This document shows positions 7,901 through 15,340 of a DNA stretch of 19,538 bases, one piece after another (position 1 is the stretch's first letter; every line of letters starts with the position of its first letter). This DNA is from an uncultured Collinsella sp. Lineage in GTDB: Bacteria > Actinomycetota > Coriobacteriia > Coriobacteriales > Coriobacteriaceae. The stretch spans positions 1-19,538 of the forward strand of contig URVF01000009.1 of assembly GCA_900551185.1 (NCBI GenBank), read 5' to 3'. The position numbers were made by a program, and so were the translations under genes. The notes under the pieces are model-generated. The model was not told where the DNA came from and did no database searches. It saw only the letters and a program-made list of their open reading frames with translations.

Positions 7901-8105
7901 CGCCGGCAAACGCAAGAATACCGGTAACGGCAAATGCCAACCTACTGGGCGCCGGGGCATTGAACTCCTGAACCTCGGGGTCAAAGCCGTGGTTGCGGAA
8001 GATCTGAGCGATATCCTCGGCAGCCAAGCGCTCTTCTTCGCTGCATGCCGGCGTAATGCCGGTGTTCTGCAGCAGGTGGTTAATATAGTTCTGGGTGTTC
8101 GCCAT
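4929..8105 (-). CDS. Four-TM protein with split, degenerate M28-peptidase-like fold and long disordered insert
   Basis: The start is the ATG at 8105-8103 (MANTQNYINH) with GGAG five bases upstream; upstream in-frame codons lack a ribosome site. The product has 1058 residues. Residues 1-50 and AHYDSPRAE (137-145, His138/Asp140) match the start of M28 zinc aminopeptidases. TM pairs lie at about 54-95 and 158-207. GAVCNKSSVAAML (219-231) aligns by eye to the DNASG helix. Residues 240-915 are Ala/Glu/Pro/Gln-rich, with short repeats and a basic patch SRKRGLGGLFGRKKK (834-848). The fold then resumes: IWFVATGASD (918-927), NLESVG (951-956), AKTDAY (1001-1006). By eye the bridging Asp is Cys222, the catalytic Glu is Ser926, and the final His is lost. 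It is probably not an active peptidase of the normal kind. A scaffold or sensor role is speculation. Confidence 0.75.
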   Translation of the reverse strand: MANTQNYINHLLQNTGITPACSEEERLAAEDIAQIFRNHGFDPEVQEFNAPAPSRLAFAVTGILAFAGALLMGIGGGIGLVGTLLAIVGAVLYVLERTGRPVVSRLGKTGVSQNVIAYHKASGPLASPRNRPVVVVAHYDSPRAELLAREPYASYRALIAKLLPVATVAPAAVAILRILPLPGALKVLLWIVAILASLVALANAANIISNRHILPYTSGAVCNKSSVAAMLGVMDNVAPFQGENEFPDDVPFDTYFGEQKRRAEEMARAAAEYAAAQQQNDYGNTIEYEEPTYAEDEFGQPIAPDTQTEPEQGEAFDEQIEGFEGASADETLIGAIVPEDQNQAVQAEEFNNEVSAAEPVEEPVAAEPEPKLYRNAAGNIRFGSDAIRALGMLPESCTLDYEEGEEPTFEPEPAPVVTVDDESAAVTAAVAESEAVSAIDPAAGLDILAPAAPAQDVADESDDDYVEQPRRVSYESDTDFSAEIPAATPHADIASAFSSIGASASNFFKGALAKGKKFVDDFEEKRAAAREAAEQGAIAQQQAAEAAREHAAQEFEQNEAMQSAPVDAAEATTSFESQQPASADVVEATTSFEAQQHVDSTMSFDAAQFDSTITFEKQGTAIAEPLPVSDEQGDAAGDDEPIDAAEIQDAAEDEPVEANSGEEQYAAADQGDSTEAEQEEVSVVSETLETDESRPYSTQIFTMPTPSGSGATVADVAPTQDETVDSLMAQISSQASPRPQMNVPDPASAPSPAPSSSPLASVPDPSLSSMKQANVASRTSLFDLPDPSAQVNDPFATAQGPEPTSAPVAPPMPVASAAQPIETISAPAPAAPKSRKRGLGGLFGRKKKNEQDSMSDWLGVEDDYDAKKSGRGIGSWDNFEDDNDGWKGGATSSDGASSEDMLAAVASMGDDELLGHDIWFVATGASDCDGAGMKAFLASHRDKLRGVFFINLESVGAGRLSVVTVEGEQQLLKGDRRIMNLVSKVCKSFHVDCGALEMPYAKTDAYAALEASRRALTIAGVDGTRLACARTEDDLPHNVNPTNIATVSEVVTEVIRRS

Positions 8106-8303
8106 GTGCGCTCCACATCCATAATCCGACAAATAGGCCCAATGCATGCACATTAGAACCGTATATAGTCGAAAGTATACCCCGAGCGAGCGCAAACGAC
8201 CGAATTCGGCCCATCTTAACGCCCCGAGCGGACAAGGATATAGCCTAATCTCCATATCGGACTAAAATCATGACAGCAAACCACCTTCTCATGCGAGGAC
8301 TCT
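8106..8303. promoter_or_regulatory. Divergent intergenic region (M28-like gene / pafB)
   Basis: This 198-base gap holds the promoters of two divergent units and no gene. Toward the M28-like gene, TATACT occurs on the minus strand near 8174-8179 with no good -35. Toward pafB, TTAACG (about 8217) and TATAGC (about 8240) are 17 bases apart, a weak match. A second -10-like TAAAAT lies near 8263. The exact start points are uncertain. Confidence 0.4.
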
Positions 8304-9326
8304 ATGACGGCAAGCGACACGACCGAGACAATTAAAAAGGGAAATTTGGAGCCCAGTTTCGATAAAACGGCTCAGCGCATCCTCAATCTTTTCTTTGTGC
8401 TCAACAGCTCCCCCGAACCGCTGATGACCGAGCAGATCGTCTTGGATTCCGACCTGGGATATGGCTCGGGCAATATCGACTCGGATAAGCGCAAGTTTCG
8501 GCGCGATCGTGACAAACTGCTCGAGCATGGCATCTTAATCAAGGAGGTTCGCCCCGCCGGCGCGCAGGAGACCGAGGAAAGCTCGTGGACAATCGACCGC
8601 GAGCACACGTTTGCGGCAGGCGGCCTCATTACCGCAGACGACGCCGATATCCTGCTCAACGCCATCGACCAGACACTAGCGGCCGGCTCATCCACTTTTG
8701 CCGCACCGCTTGCCGATATTCGCTCCAAGATTGCCTATCTCACCGGCAGGACGACGGTGGACGAAGTACCGATCCGCCGCTCTCCCACCGTCGATGCGGT
8801 ATGGAGCGCCTTTGCCGAGCGATGCGCGCTGCGATTTTTATATCAGAACGAACGCGGCGAGCAGAAAGAACGTACCGTCTGCGTCTACGGCATGTTCGAG
8901 CGCGAGGGCGTGGCGTACTTCTGCGGCCTCGACAACGTCACCGACGACATCAGGACATTCCGCTGCGACCGTATCGTACGCGCTTGGCGTCCTTCGAAGG
9001 CCTACGCCATCCCTGCAGACTTCAATCTCAACGACTATCTGTTCTTTGAATTCGATTTTGCCGACCGACCGCCCGTTGCAGCCACGTTCTCGTTCGCCCC
9101 TCAGACGCAGATCGATATGATCAACGGCCTCACGCGCGGGCGAGGTGAGCTCGCACACACCGATGCGGGATGGACCTGGACCGTTGACGTGCGTGACCTT
9201 GAAGCCGCCGCCTCATTTTGCATGGCCCACGCCATGGACGGCATGAGGCCCATGGCCCCCAAATCGCTCAAGCAGGCATGGAACCACCTCATTGAAAGGA
9301 CGGTGCACGAGCATGCCCGTGCGTAA
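8304..9326 (+). CDS. pafB: WYL-domain transcriptional regulator, PafB type
   Basis: This is a likely DNA-binding regulator of 340 residues. The ATG at 8304 follows GAGGA. Residues about 18-95 (FDKTAQRILNLFFVLNSSPEPLMTEQIV...DKRKFRRDRDKLLEHGILI) form the winged helix-turn-helix typical of YafY/PafB proteins. The WYL-like core spans about 165-235 (LRFLYQNERGEQKERTV, AYFCGLDNV, RTFRCDRI); the WYL triad itself has diverged to AYF. A C-terminal WCX-like region follows (about 240-335). In mycobacteria PafB and PafC form a heterodimer that activates a LexA-independent DNA-damage response. The downstream gene overlaps this one by 14 bases, as in mycobacterial pafBC. No proteasome or Pup genes are visible here. 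The family is firm; the exact role is inferred. Confidence 0.85.
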   Translation: MTASDTTETIKKGNLEPSFDKTAQRILNLFFVLNSSPEPLMTEQIVLDSDLGYGSGNIDSDKRKFRRDRDKLLEHGILIKEVRPAGAQETEESSWTIDREHTFAAGGLITADDADILLNAIDQTLAAGSSTFAAPLADIRSKIAYLTGRTTVDEVPIRRSPTVDAVWSAFAERCALRFLYQNERGEQKERTVCVYGMFEREGVAYFCGLDNVTDDIRTFRCDRIVRAWRPSKAYAIPADFNLNDYLFFEFDFADRPPVAATFSFAPQTQIDMINGLTRGRGELAHTDAGWTWTVDVRDLEAAASFCMAHAMDGMRPMAPKSLKQAWNHLIERTVHEHARA

Positions 9327-10230
9327 ACTCACCAGCGAGCAGAGACTCTCGCGCGCCATCGACATCATGGAGGCCCTCTACGCCGCCGGCGAGAGCGGCA
9401 TGACACGAACCGAGATTTGCAATCGCCTTGACATCACGGGGGTGTCGCTCGACGAGATTCTCGAGATCATCTCGACGCTCGCGGACCGAGAATCGGGCGC
9501 GCGCATCATCTGCGAATGCCGCGGCGAGCGTGTGGTCCTCACCGGTGACGCCGGTCGTGTGCTACCGCTGCGCCTGAGTGCCGCCGAGGGCGCTGTGCTC
9601 AACCATGAACTTGAATCGTTGGGGATCGAGCCGCAGACGGCAGCTCGGATTCGACATGCCCTTCTACCCGAAGAGCTCGGCTATAACCAGCGCGTCCTTG
9701 ACACCGTCAACCACGGGTCGCACTGGCAGCAGCTGAGCTGCGCCATTCAGGACGGCGTTCGCTGCCGCATCTCGTATCGCTCGATGGACGATGCACGGCC
9801 ACGCGAGCGTCTGGTCGACCCCTTGCGCATTACAGCAAACGGCGACCAAACATACCTGATTGCCTGGGACATCACAGTCGATGAGCAGCGCACCTATCGC
9901 ATGGATAAAATCGAGGGACTCGCCTTGACGGAAGACTCCGTCGTGCCTCACGCACCGGATGTCGCATCCCTCCACGATTCCCTTGCCCGGACGCAGCGTA
10001 GCGCAAAGCTCCTGATGCCATTCGATATGGCAGAGCATCTGGACTGGGCCGGCATCACCCTAATCGAGCGCAGCGGGGCAGACACGGCAACGGTAACCGT
10101 GCATTACGGCTCCGAGCGTTGGCTACTGAGCCAGATAATCGCAGCGGGCGGAGCCATCCGCATCTTGGATGACCCCGCCCTGTCAAAGCGTCTGTGCGAT
10201 ATGGCAAAAACCCTCGTCTGTCCGCTTTAG
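9313..10230 (+). CDS. pafC: WYL-domain transcriptional regulator, PafC type
   Basis: This is the 305-residue partner of the preceding regulator. I chose the ATG at 9313 (MPVRKLTSEQ), which overlaps the end of pafB by 14 bases. A TTG at 9292 in the same frame would add seven residues but lacks a clear ribosome site. Residues about 5-75 form a winged helix (RLSRAIDIMEALYAAGESGMTRTEICNRLDI). The WYL core is at about 150-215 (VRCRISYRSMDD, VDPLRI, TYLIAWD, RTYRMDKI), and a WCX-like C-terminus follows. Tight overlap argues for translational coupling and a heterodimer with PafB. Its stop codon overlaps that of the convergent dinG gene by four bases, with no terminator hairpin between them. Confidence 0.83.
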   Translation: MPVRKLTSEQRLSRAIDIMEALYAAGESGMTRTEICNRLDITGVSLDEILEIISTLADRESGARIICECRGERVVLTGDAGRVLPLRLSAAEGAVLNHELESLGIEPQTAARIRHALLPEELGYNQRVLDTVNHGSHWQQLSCAIQDGVRCRISYRSMDDARPRERLVDPLRITANGDQTYLIAWDITVDEQRTYRMDKIEGLALTEDSVVPHAPDVASLHDSLARTQRSAKLLMPFDMAEHLDWAGITLIERSGADTATVTVHYGSERWLLSQIIAAGGAIRILDDPALSKRLCDMAKTLVCPL

Positions 10231-13121
10231 CGCCGCCGCTCGTGGCGTGCACGCCACAGTTGCAGATAGTGCCCGATCTGCGCCGATTCGATGCGCTGGT
10301 AGGAGCTCGTGGGCAGCGACGTTAAGAACTTCTTTCCGTAGCCCTTCGTCACCAGGCGCGGGTCGGCCAGAATCAGCACGCCGCAATCGGTCGACGAGCG
10401 GATAAGGCGGCCAGCCGCCTGCTTGACCTCGAGCACCGCCTCGGGCAGCGAATAGCGCGCCCAAGCGCGGTCTTCACGCAGGTTGCGCTCGCACGAGAGC
10501 GGGTCCGTAGGGCTCGAGAACGGCAGCTTGGGAATGATGACGCAGCGCAGCGTCTCGCCGCTGGCGTCGAATCCCTCCCAGAAGGCCTTAAGCGCAAAAA
10601 GCGATGAAGTCGGCTCGCTGATAAACCGGTCGCGCAGGCGACGAGGAGATGAGTTGCGCTGCTGGCAGTTGAGTTCCAGACCCGCACGGGCCATCTTGGG
10701 CTCAACGCGGGCGTACAGGTCTTCCATGTCGCGCCGATTGGTGAACAGTGTGAGCACCGATCCGCCCATGGCAAGATGGGCGTCGACCAGCACGCGCTCG
10801 AGCGCCATAAGATAGCTCTCACGATCGCGCGGATCGGGGATATCACCCGCAACGACTACAGCCATGTTCGAATCGAAGTCGTAGCTCGAGTCCAAGTGCA
10901 ACGATGAGGATGTTGAAGCACCGATGCGATCGAGGCCGACCGCGTGGTTAAAGTGTTCAAAGCTTTTGGACACCGTCATGGTCGCCGAGGCAAAGATAGC
11001 CGTGTGAACCTCGGGCAGCCACTCGGTTGCCAAGGCCTCGCCAATGTCGATGCGCTCTGCGGTCATTGACTCTCCGCCGGCACGCAACCTGCGATTGACC
11101 TGCAGCGAATACACGTAGTGTTCATCGGTGCCGTCAATGATGAGTTTGAGGTTCTCGGCCAGCTCGTGCAAGCGGCGCGAGATATCACCCAGGTCGACAA
11201 CAACCTCGGGCTTGTCGGCGGCGACGGCTTGCACCAGCGCGTCGACGCTCTTGTCAGCCTGTTCCAACGCGTCGATGGCAACGTAGGCCGACTGTAAGAA
11301 ATCATGCCAGTCGTCAGATTCGCGCAGTTCGGGGCCAATCCATAGATTGCCATTGTCATAACCCCCACGGGCACGGCGGCCGAGCTCGCGAACGCCATCG
11401 AACACGTCGGCGATTGCCATGCTCGCGCGCGCAACCGTCGACGTCGCCTTGGCAGTAAGGCCCAGATAGAGCGTAGAGCCCTCGGAGGTTGCCAAATCAC
11501 GGGAAACCTGGCTTAGCGCGCCGGTGCTCGAGCCACCCAGGCGCTCAAACAGAACGCGTGACTCGTCCGCCGACACCACGCGCGCCCACTGGCGGCGCGC
11601 CTCGCGCTCGATGGAATGGGCCTCGTCGATTACCCAATGACGAATCGGAGGCAAAATCCTGCCCTCGGCCGCAACGTTGCGGAACAGCAGGGAATGGTTG
11701 GTGACCACCACATCGGCATGCGCCGCACGACGGCGAGCGCCGTGGACCAAACATTTATCAGGGAAAAACGGGCAGAGGCGACGAGCACACTCGCGCGAGG
11801 CCGTCGTAAAGTCGGGGCGGTTGACGCTGCGCCACCGAATGCCAAGTGAGTCGAGGTCGCCATCGGCTGATTGGCAGACGTACGCCATAATGACCGCGAC
11901 CGCCGTGAGCGTGTCCGCCGGATCGCGCTTGGTGGTAATCTCGACCTGGCCGCGGCTCATGCGCTCAAGCTTGCGCAGGCACGGATAGTGGTCATACCCC
12001 TTGAGAGCGCAAAATGACAGACCACCGTCCAGTTGCTCGGCAAGTTTTGGCAGCTCATGGTACATGAGCTGGTCGGCGAGATTGTTCGATTTGGTCGCAA
12101 TACCAACCGTGATGCTGTTACGGCGTGCTGCCTCGGCAAAAGGCACCAGATAGGCCATCGATTTGCCGACGCCCGTGCCCGCCTCAATTACACGATGAGT
12201 GCCCGTGACCAGCGCATCGCGGACCTCGAGCGCCATCGCGATCTGCTCATCACGCGGCTCGTAGGTGGGGTACATGCGATTGACCAGGCCACCTGGCGCA
12301 TAGTCTGCCTCAATCTCCTCACGACTCGGCATCTTGAGGACCGGCAGTTCGTCGGCGTCCACCCGATCGTCGGCGCGATCGGCCTTGAGAACGTCAGCAC
12401 GAGCGGCGCTGAGAGAGAAGATAGAACCAGGGTTCTGCCCCGCCAAGAATGAGAAGATTGGACGATAGGACCAAGGCACGTCCGGATGCATGTCGGCTAG
12501 GCGCGCCATGAGGCCCTGGGGCAAGTCGGTGAGCGCCACGAGCAACACGCGCCATACGCCACACAGGGCGTCGACGTCGGCATTGGCACGGTGTGATACC
12601 GAGTCACAGCCAAACAGATCGGCCATAAAAGACAGCTTGTGCGAGGCCAGGCGCGGAAGCGCGATTCGCGACAGCGCCAGCGAATCGATCCAAATATCGC
12701 TCACGTTGACGCCGCCTTTGACCGACTCGATAAACGAGCGGTCGAACGTGGCGTTATGTGCGATCACCGGGCAACCACCGACAAAATCGGCGAGAGCGGC
12801 GACGGCCTCAACGGCCGACGGGGCATCTGCCACATCGGCATTTGTAATGCTCGTGAGCTCGGTAATCTCGGCGGGAATCAGCTGCTTGGGATGCACGAAG
12901 GTATCGAAACGGTCGACGATCTCGCGGCCCGAAAGACGGGCCGCCGAGATCTCGATCAGTTCATTGTTCTGCACCGAAAGACCTGTGGTCTCGGTATCGA
13001 GGACAATCACATCTTCCTCGATAAGGCCGAAGGACTGCGTTTTGGCGCGTTCGGCAAGCGTGGCATAGGAGTCGATGACAAACTGCGGCGTTCCTGACGA
13101 AACCGCGTCCTCGATTAGCAT
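10227..13121 (-). CDS. dinG: DinG-family superfamily 2 helicase with N-terminal DEDDh exonuclease
   Basis: This 964-residue enzyme probably unwinds and trims DNA in repair. The DEDDh (DnaQ/epsilon-like) 3'-5' exonuclease at about 36-195 keeps all acidic and His residues: DTETTG (Asp42, Glu44), HNATFD (Asp127) and HRANADVDA (His177, Asp182). The XPD/DinG helicase part has Walker A EAGTGVGKS (313-321), four cysteines in the Fe-S positions (381, 445, 450, 457), DEAH (499-502), a SATMT motif and C-terminal QAAGRLIRS. The ATG at 13121 lies in ATGCTAA and overlaps the ddl stop by seven bases, so the two are translationally coupled. Exonuclease fusion is typical of Firmicutes DinG and Fe-S cysteines of E. 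coli DinG; here both appear intact. The convergent pafC stop overlaps this stop. Confidence 0.92.
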   Translation of the reverse strand: MLIEDAVSSGTPQFVIDSYATLAERAKTQSFGLIEEDVIVLDTETTGLSVQNNELIEISAARLSGREIVDRFDTFVHPKQLIPAEITELTSITNADVADAPSAVEAVAALADFVGGCPVIAHNATFDRSFIESVKGGVNVSDIWIDSLALSRIALPRLASHKLSFMADLFGCDSVSHRANADVDALCGVWRVLLVALTDLPQGLMARLADMHPDVPWSYRPIFSFLAGQNPGSIFSLSAARADVLKADRADDRVDADELPVLKMPSREEIEADYAPGGLVNRMYPTYEPRDEQIAMALEVRDALVTGTHRVIEAGTGVGKSMAYLVPFAEAARRNSITVGIATKSNNLADQLMYHELPKLAEQLDGGLSFCALKGYDHYPCLRKLERMSRGQVEITTKRDPADTLTAVAVIMAYVCQSADGDLDSLGIRWRSVNRPDFTTASRECARRLCPFFPDKCLVHGARRRAAHADVVVTNHSLLFRNVAAEGRILPPIRHWVIDEAHSIEREARRQWARVVSADESRVLFERLGGSSTGALSQVSRDLATSEGSTLYLGLTAKATSTVARASMAIADVFDGVRELGRRARGGYDNGNLWIGPELRESDDWHDFLQSAYVAIDALEQADKSVDALVQAVAADKPEVVVDLGDISRRLHELAENLKLIIDGTDEHYVYSLQVNRRLRAGGESMTAERIDIGEALATEWLPEVHTAIFASATMTVSKSFEHFNHAVGLDRIGASTSSSLHLDSSYDFDSNMAVVVAGDIPDPRDRESYLMALERVLVDAHLAMGGSVLTLFTNRRDMEDLYARVEPKMARAGLELNCQQRNSSPRRLRDRFISEPTSSLFALKAFWEGFDASGETLRCVIIPKLPFSSPTDPLSCERNLREDRAWARYSLPEAVLEVKQAAGRLIRSSTDCGVLILADPRLVTKGYGKKFLTSLPTSSYQRIESAQIGHYLQLWRARHERRR

Positions 13122-14080
13122 GCAATGCCCGCTCGACGAAGGCCCATACGAATCAGGCTGTCACAGACCTGCGGGAACGTCATGTCGTCGGTGTGGCGGA
13201 TCTCGTCCGGATACAGCGACGTATCGGTCATGCCGGGAATGGTATTGGTCTCGAGGATAACGGGGCCGTCCTCACTCACGATAAAGTCGCTGCGCGAGAT
13301 ACCCAGGCAACCGAGGGCCTTGTGAGCAGCACAGGCAAGCTCCTGAGCGCGAGCGTAATTCTCGGGTGAAATCTGCGCCGGAATGCGATGGATGTCCGTA
13401 GGGTCGACATATTTCACGTCCAGATCGTAGAACTCGCAGTCCTCGGGTTTGCGAATCTCGACAATCGGCAGAGCGCGCACGTCGTCCTCGCCGTACACAC
13501 CGACGGTGATCTCGGTACCCTCGATGCACTTCTCGACCAGCACTTTGTCGCCGTACGCAAACGCCTTGGCGATTGCCGCGGGCAGCTCGGAGGGCTCATG
13601 GACCAGGGAAATGCCATAGCTGGAACCGTTGACGGCCGGCTTCACAAAGCAGCGCTCGCCACAAACCTCGACGATATGATCGATATCGACTTCATCGCCC
13701 ACCTCGAGCGCGAGGCCGGGGGCAATGGGAATGCCCGCCTTGGCGTACAGGAGCTTCGAGACCTCCTTGTCGGCACCGCAGGCGCTGGCAAGCACGCCCG
13801 AGGCCGTGTAGGGGATACCCAGGGTCTCCATGGCGCCTTGCATGGCGCCATCCTCGCCGCCGGCACCGTGCATGGCGATAAACGCCACGTCAAAGCCGCC
13901 GGTCGCCATGGTTACCATAAAATCATCGGCAGCCGTGTCGAGCAGCTCCACCGAAGTGTAGCCGGCCTCCTTCAAGGCAACCACGACGTTCTTTCCCGAA
14001 TTGAGCGAGATCTCGCGCTCAGCGGAATGACCGCCCGCCAAGACCGCTACGTGCATGTTCTCTAGGCTTTTACCCGGCAT
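13115..14080 (-). CDS. ddl: D-alanine-D-alanine ligase
   Basis: Ddl joins two D-alanines with ATP in the cytosol, making the dipeptide added to peptidoglycan precursors by MurF. The 321-residue product has the family's usual size. Visible ATP-grasp features are GGHSAEREIS (16-25, Glu21), FVKPAVNGSSYGIS (145-158), the omega-loop DVKY with Tyr224 (Tyr at this place favours D-Ala over D-lactate as second substrate), SRSDF (262-266) and LETNTIPGMTDTSL (276-289, metal-binding Glu/Asn). The ATG at 14080 follows GAGGAGG nine bases upstream. It is first in an operon with dinG (seven-base overlap) and divergent from rlmN. The pairing with a repair helicase rather than mur genes is unusual but not unique to my knowledge. 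Confidence 0.95.
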   Translation of the reverse strand: MPGKSLENMHVAVLAGGHSAEREISLNSGKNVVVALKEAGYTSVELLDTAADDFMVTMATGGFDVAFIAMHGAGGEDGAMQGAMETLGIPYTASGVLASACGADKEVSKLLYAKAGIPIAPGLALEVGDEVDIDHIVEVCGERCFVKPAVNGSSYGISLVHEPSELPAAIAKAFAYGDKVLVEKCIEGTEITVGVYGEDDVRALPIVEIRKPEDCEFYDLDVKYVDPTDIHRIPAQISPENYARAQELACAAHKALGCLGISRSDFIVSEDGPVILETNTIPGMTDTSLYPDEIRHTDDMTFPQVCDSLIRMGLRRAGIAC

Positions 14081-14096
14081 GGGCAGACTCCTCCTC

Positions 14097-14102
14097 TATA
14101 AT
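14097..14102 (+). promoter_or_regulatory. Possible rlmN -10 element (TATAAT)
   Basis: A perfect TATAAT on the plus strand would give rlmN a leader of about 55-60 bases. No clear -35 lies at the correct distance, and the same bases sit in the ddl leader, so this may be chance. Confidence 0.3.
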
Positions 14103-14120
14103 TTCTGCAGCTGATACCAT

Positions 14121-14150
14121 ATTGTAGCGATACCCTCTACGTTTCCCCAA
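14121..14150 (-). promoter_or_regulatory. Probable ddl-dinG promoter
   Basis: On the minus strand TTGGGG (14145-14150) and TACAAT (14121-14126) are 18 bases apart, about 40 bases upstream of the ddl ATG. The -10 is good and the -35 matches only in TTG. Confidence 0.5.
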
Positions 14151-14165
14151 AATCGAAAGGCTTCC

Positions 14166-15218
14166 ATGAATCCCAGGACTAAATCTCAGGACATTCGCGA
14201 CTTGAGCCAAAACGATATTCGCGAGCTCGTGGCCGAGCTTGGCCAGCCCGCCTTCCGCGCGAAGCAGCTCATCGAATGGGTCTTTGAGAAGAACGTTTGT
14301 TCGTTTGACGATATGACCAACCTTCCCAAGGCTTTCCGCGAGCAGCTTAAAGAGGCTTTTGCCTTTGACACGCCGACTGAACTCACCAAGCAGGTTTCCA
14401 AAGATGGCTCTCGCAAGTATCTGCTCGAGTACCACGACGGCGTTTCCGTCGAGACCGTCGGCATGCCCCGTCGTAACAAGCTTTCCGTCTGCGTTTCCAC
14501 CCAGGCAGGCTGTGGCATGGGCTGTGCCTTTTGCGCTACCGGTCTCAACGGCCTCAAGCGCTCTCTGACCGCTCAAGAGATCGTCGACCAGGTACTTCAT
14601 GTATCCAACGACTTTGGCGAGCGCGCCACGAGCGTTGTCTTCATGGGCCAGGGCGAGCCGTTTGCCAACTACGACGAGGTTCTCAAGGCGCTGCGAATCC
14701 TCAACGACCCCGATGGCATTGGTATCGGTGCTCGTCACCTCACCGTCTCCACCAGCGGCGTTATTCCCGGTATTCGCAAATTTGCCGACATCCCCGAGCA
14801 GTTCACGCTTGCCGTTTCCCTGCATTCCGCCATCCAGTCGACGCGCAACAAGCTCATGCCCGGTGTTAAGAAGTACACACTGCTTCGCCTTCACGAGGCG
14901 CTTCAGCTCTACACCGAGAAGACTGGCCGCCGCCCGACCTATGAGTATGCCATGATCGAAGGCGTCAACGATACGAATCCCGAAATGCAGGCGCTCTGCG
15001 ACTTCTGCGAGGGAACGCTGTGCCACGTTAACCTCATTCAGCTTAACGACATCGAGGGTAGCCCGCTCAAGCCGTCGCCGATTCATAAGGTTGAGGATCT
15101 TCAGCGTCGTCTTGAGTCCCGTGGCATCGAGACCACGATTCGTAACTCCCGTGGTAACGATATTGACGCCGCTTGCGGACAGCTGAAGCAGCGCTTCAAA
15201 GTTCAGAAGAACGCATAG
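14166..15218 (+). CDS. rlmN: Dual-specificity 23S rRNA/tRNA adenine-C2 methyltransferase
   Basis: RlmN is a radical-SAM enzyme that methylates C2 of A2503 in 23S rRNA and of A37 in some tRNAs. The 350-residue product has normal length. The [4Fe-4S] motif CGMGCAFC supplies Cys116, Cys120 and Cys123. VGMPRRNKLSVCVSTQAGC precedes it, MGQGEP follows (SAM binding), and the catalytic methyl-carrying cysteine is Cys337 in DAACGQL. The N-terminal AdoMet-independent RNA-binding domain (about 10-95) is present. The ATG at 14166 has GAAAGG five bases upstream. The gene is monocistronic, with its own terminator at 15256. All catalytic residues appear intact. Confidence 0.96.
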   Translation: MNPRTKSQDIRDLSQNDIRELVAELGQPAFRAKQLIEWVFEKNVCSFDDMTNLPKAFREQLKEAFAFDTPTELTKQVSKDGSRKYLLEYHDGVSVETVGMPRRNKLSVCVSTQAGCGMGCAFCATGLNGLKRSLTAQEIVDQVLHVSNDFGERATSVVFMGQGEPFANYDEVLKALRILNDPDGIGIGARHLTVSTSGVIPGIRKFADIPEQFTLAVSLHSAIQSTRNKLMPGVKKYTLLRLHEALQLYTEKTGRRPTYEYAMIEGVNDTNPEMQALCDFCEGTLCHVNLIQLNDIEGSPLKPSPIHKVEDLQRRLESRGIETTIRNSRGNDIDAACGQLKQRFKVQKNA

Positions 15219-15236
15219 GGGAGTCGCACCCCAAAA

Positions 15237-15252
15237 CGTTTCATGTGAAACA
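15237..15252. promoter_or_regulatory. Diverged parS-like site (14 of 16 bases)
   Basis: CGTTTCATGTGAAACA differs from the parS consensus TGTTTCACGTGAAACA at the first base and at one of the two central bases. It lies 18 bases after the rlmN stop and just before the rlmN terminator, about 2.2 kb from three perfect sites. Whether ParB binds it cannot be seen. Confidence 0.5.
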
Positions 15253-15255
15253 TCG

Positions 15256-15297
15256 AACGACCCCGGTTGCAGGATATGCAACCGGGGTCGTTTCATT
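15256..15297 (+). terminator. Rho-independent terminator of rlmN
   Basis: A 16-bp perfect stem pairs 15256-15271 (AACGACCCCGGTTGCA) with 15277-15292. The loop has five bases, and TTTCATTTAT runs from the end of the stem. It ends 74 bases after the rlmN stop. Confidence 0.9.
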
Positions 15298-15340
15298 TAT
15301 GGACCTTAATTTTGAATCAGCTGCTACCTGTCCCATTTTT

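Noticed and set aside
4884..8156. Open frame of about 1090 codons on the plus strand
   Set aside because: It lies antisense to the M28-like gene. The translation is Arg/Gly/Leu-rich, with repeated RRRNGHRR-type runs and no domain pattern, which is the usual shadow of Glu/Ala/Ser-rich GC-biased coding on the other strand.
12188..13097. Several plus-strand open frames across dinG
   Set aside because: All are shadows of the dinG coding frame, which carries conserved exonuclease and helicase motifs.
14070..15296. Open frame of about 408 codons on the minus strand
   Set aside because: It is antisense to rlmN, which has all radical-SAM motifs, a good ribosome site and a terminator. The antisense product shows no motif and overlaps the ddl start.
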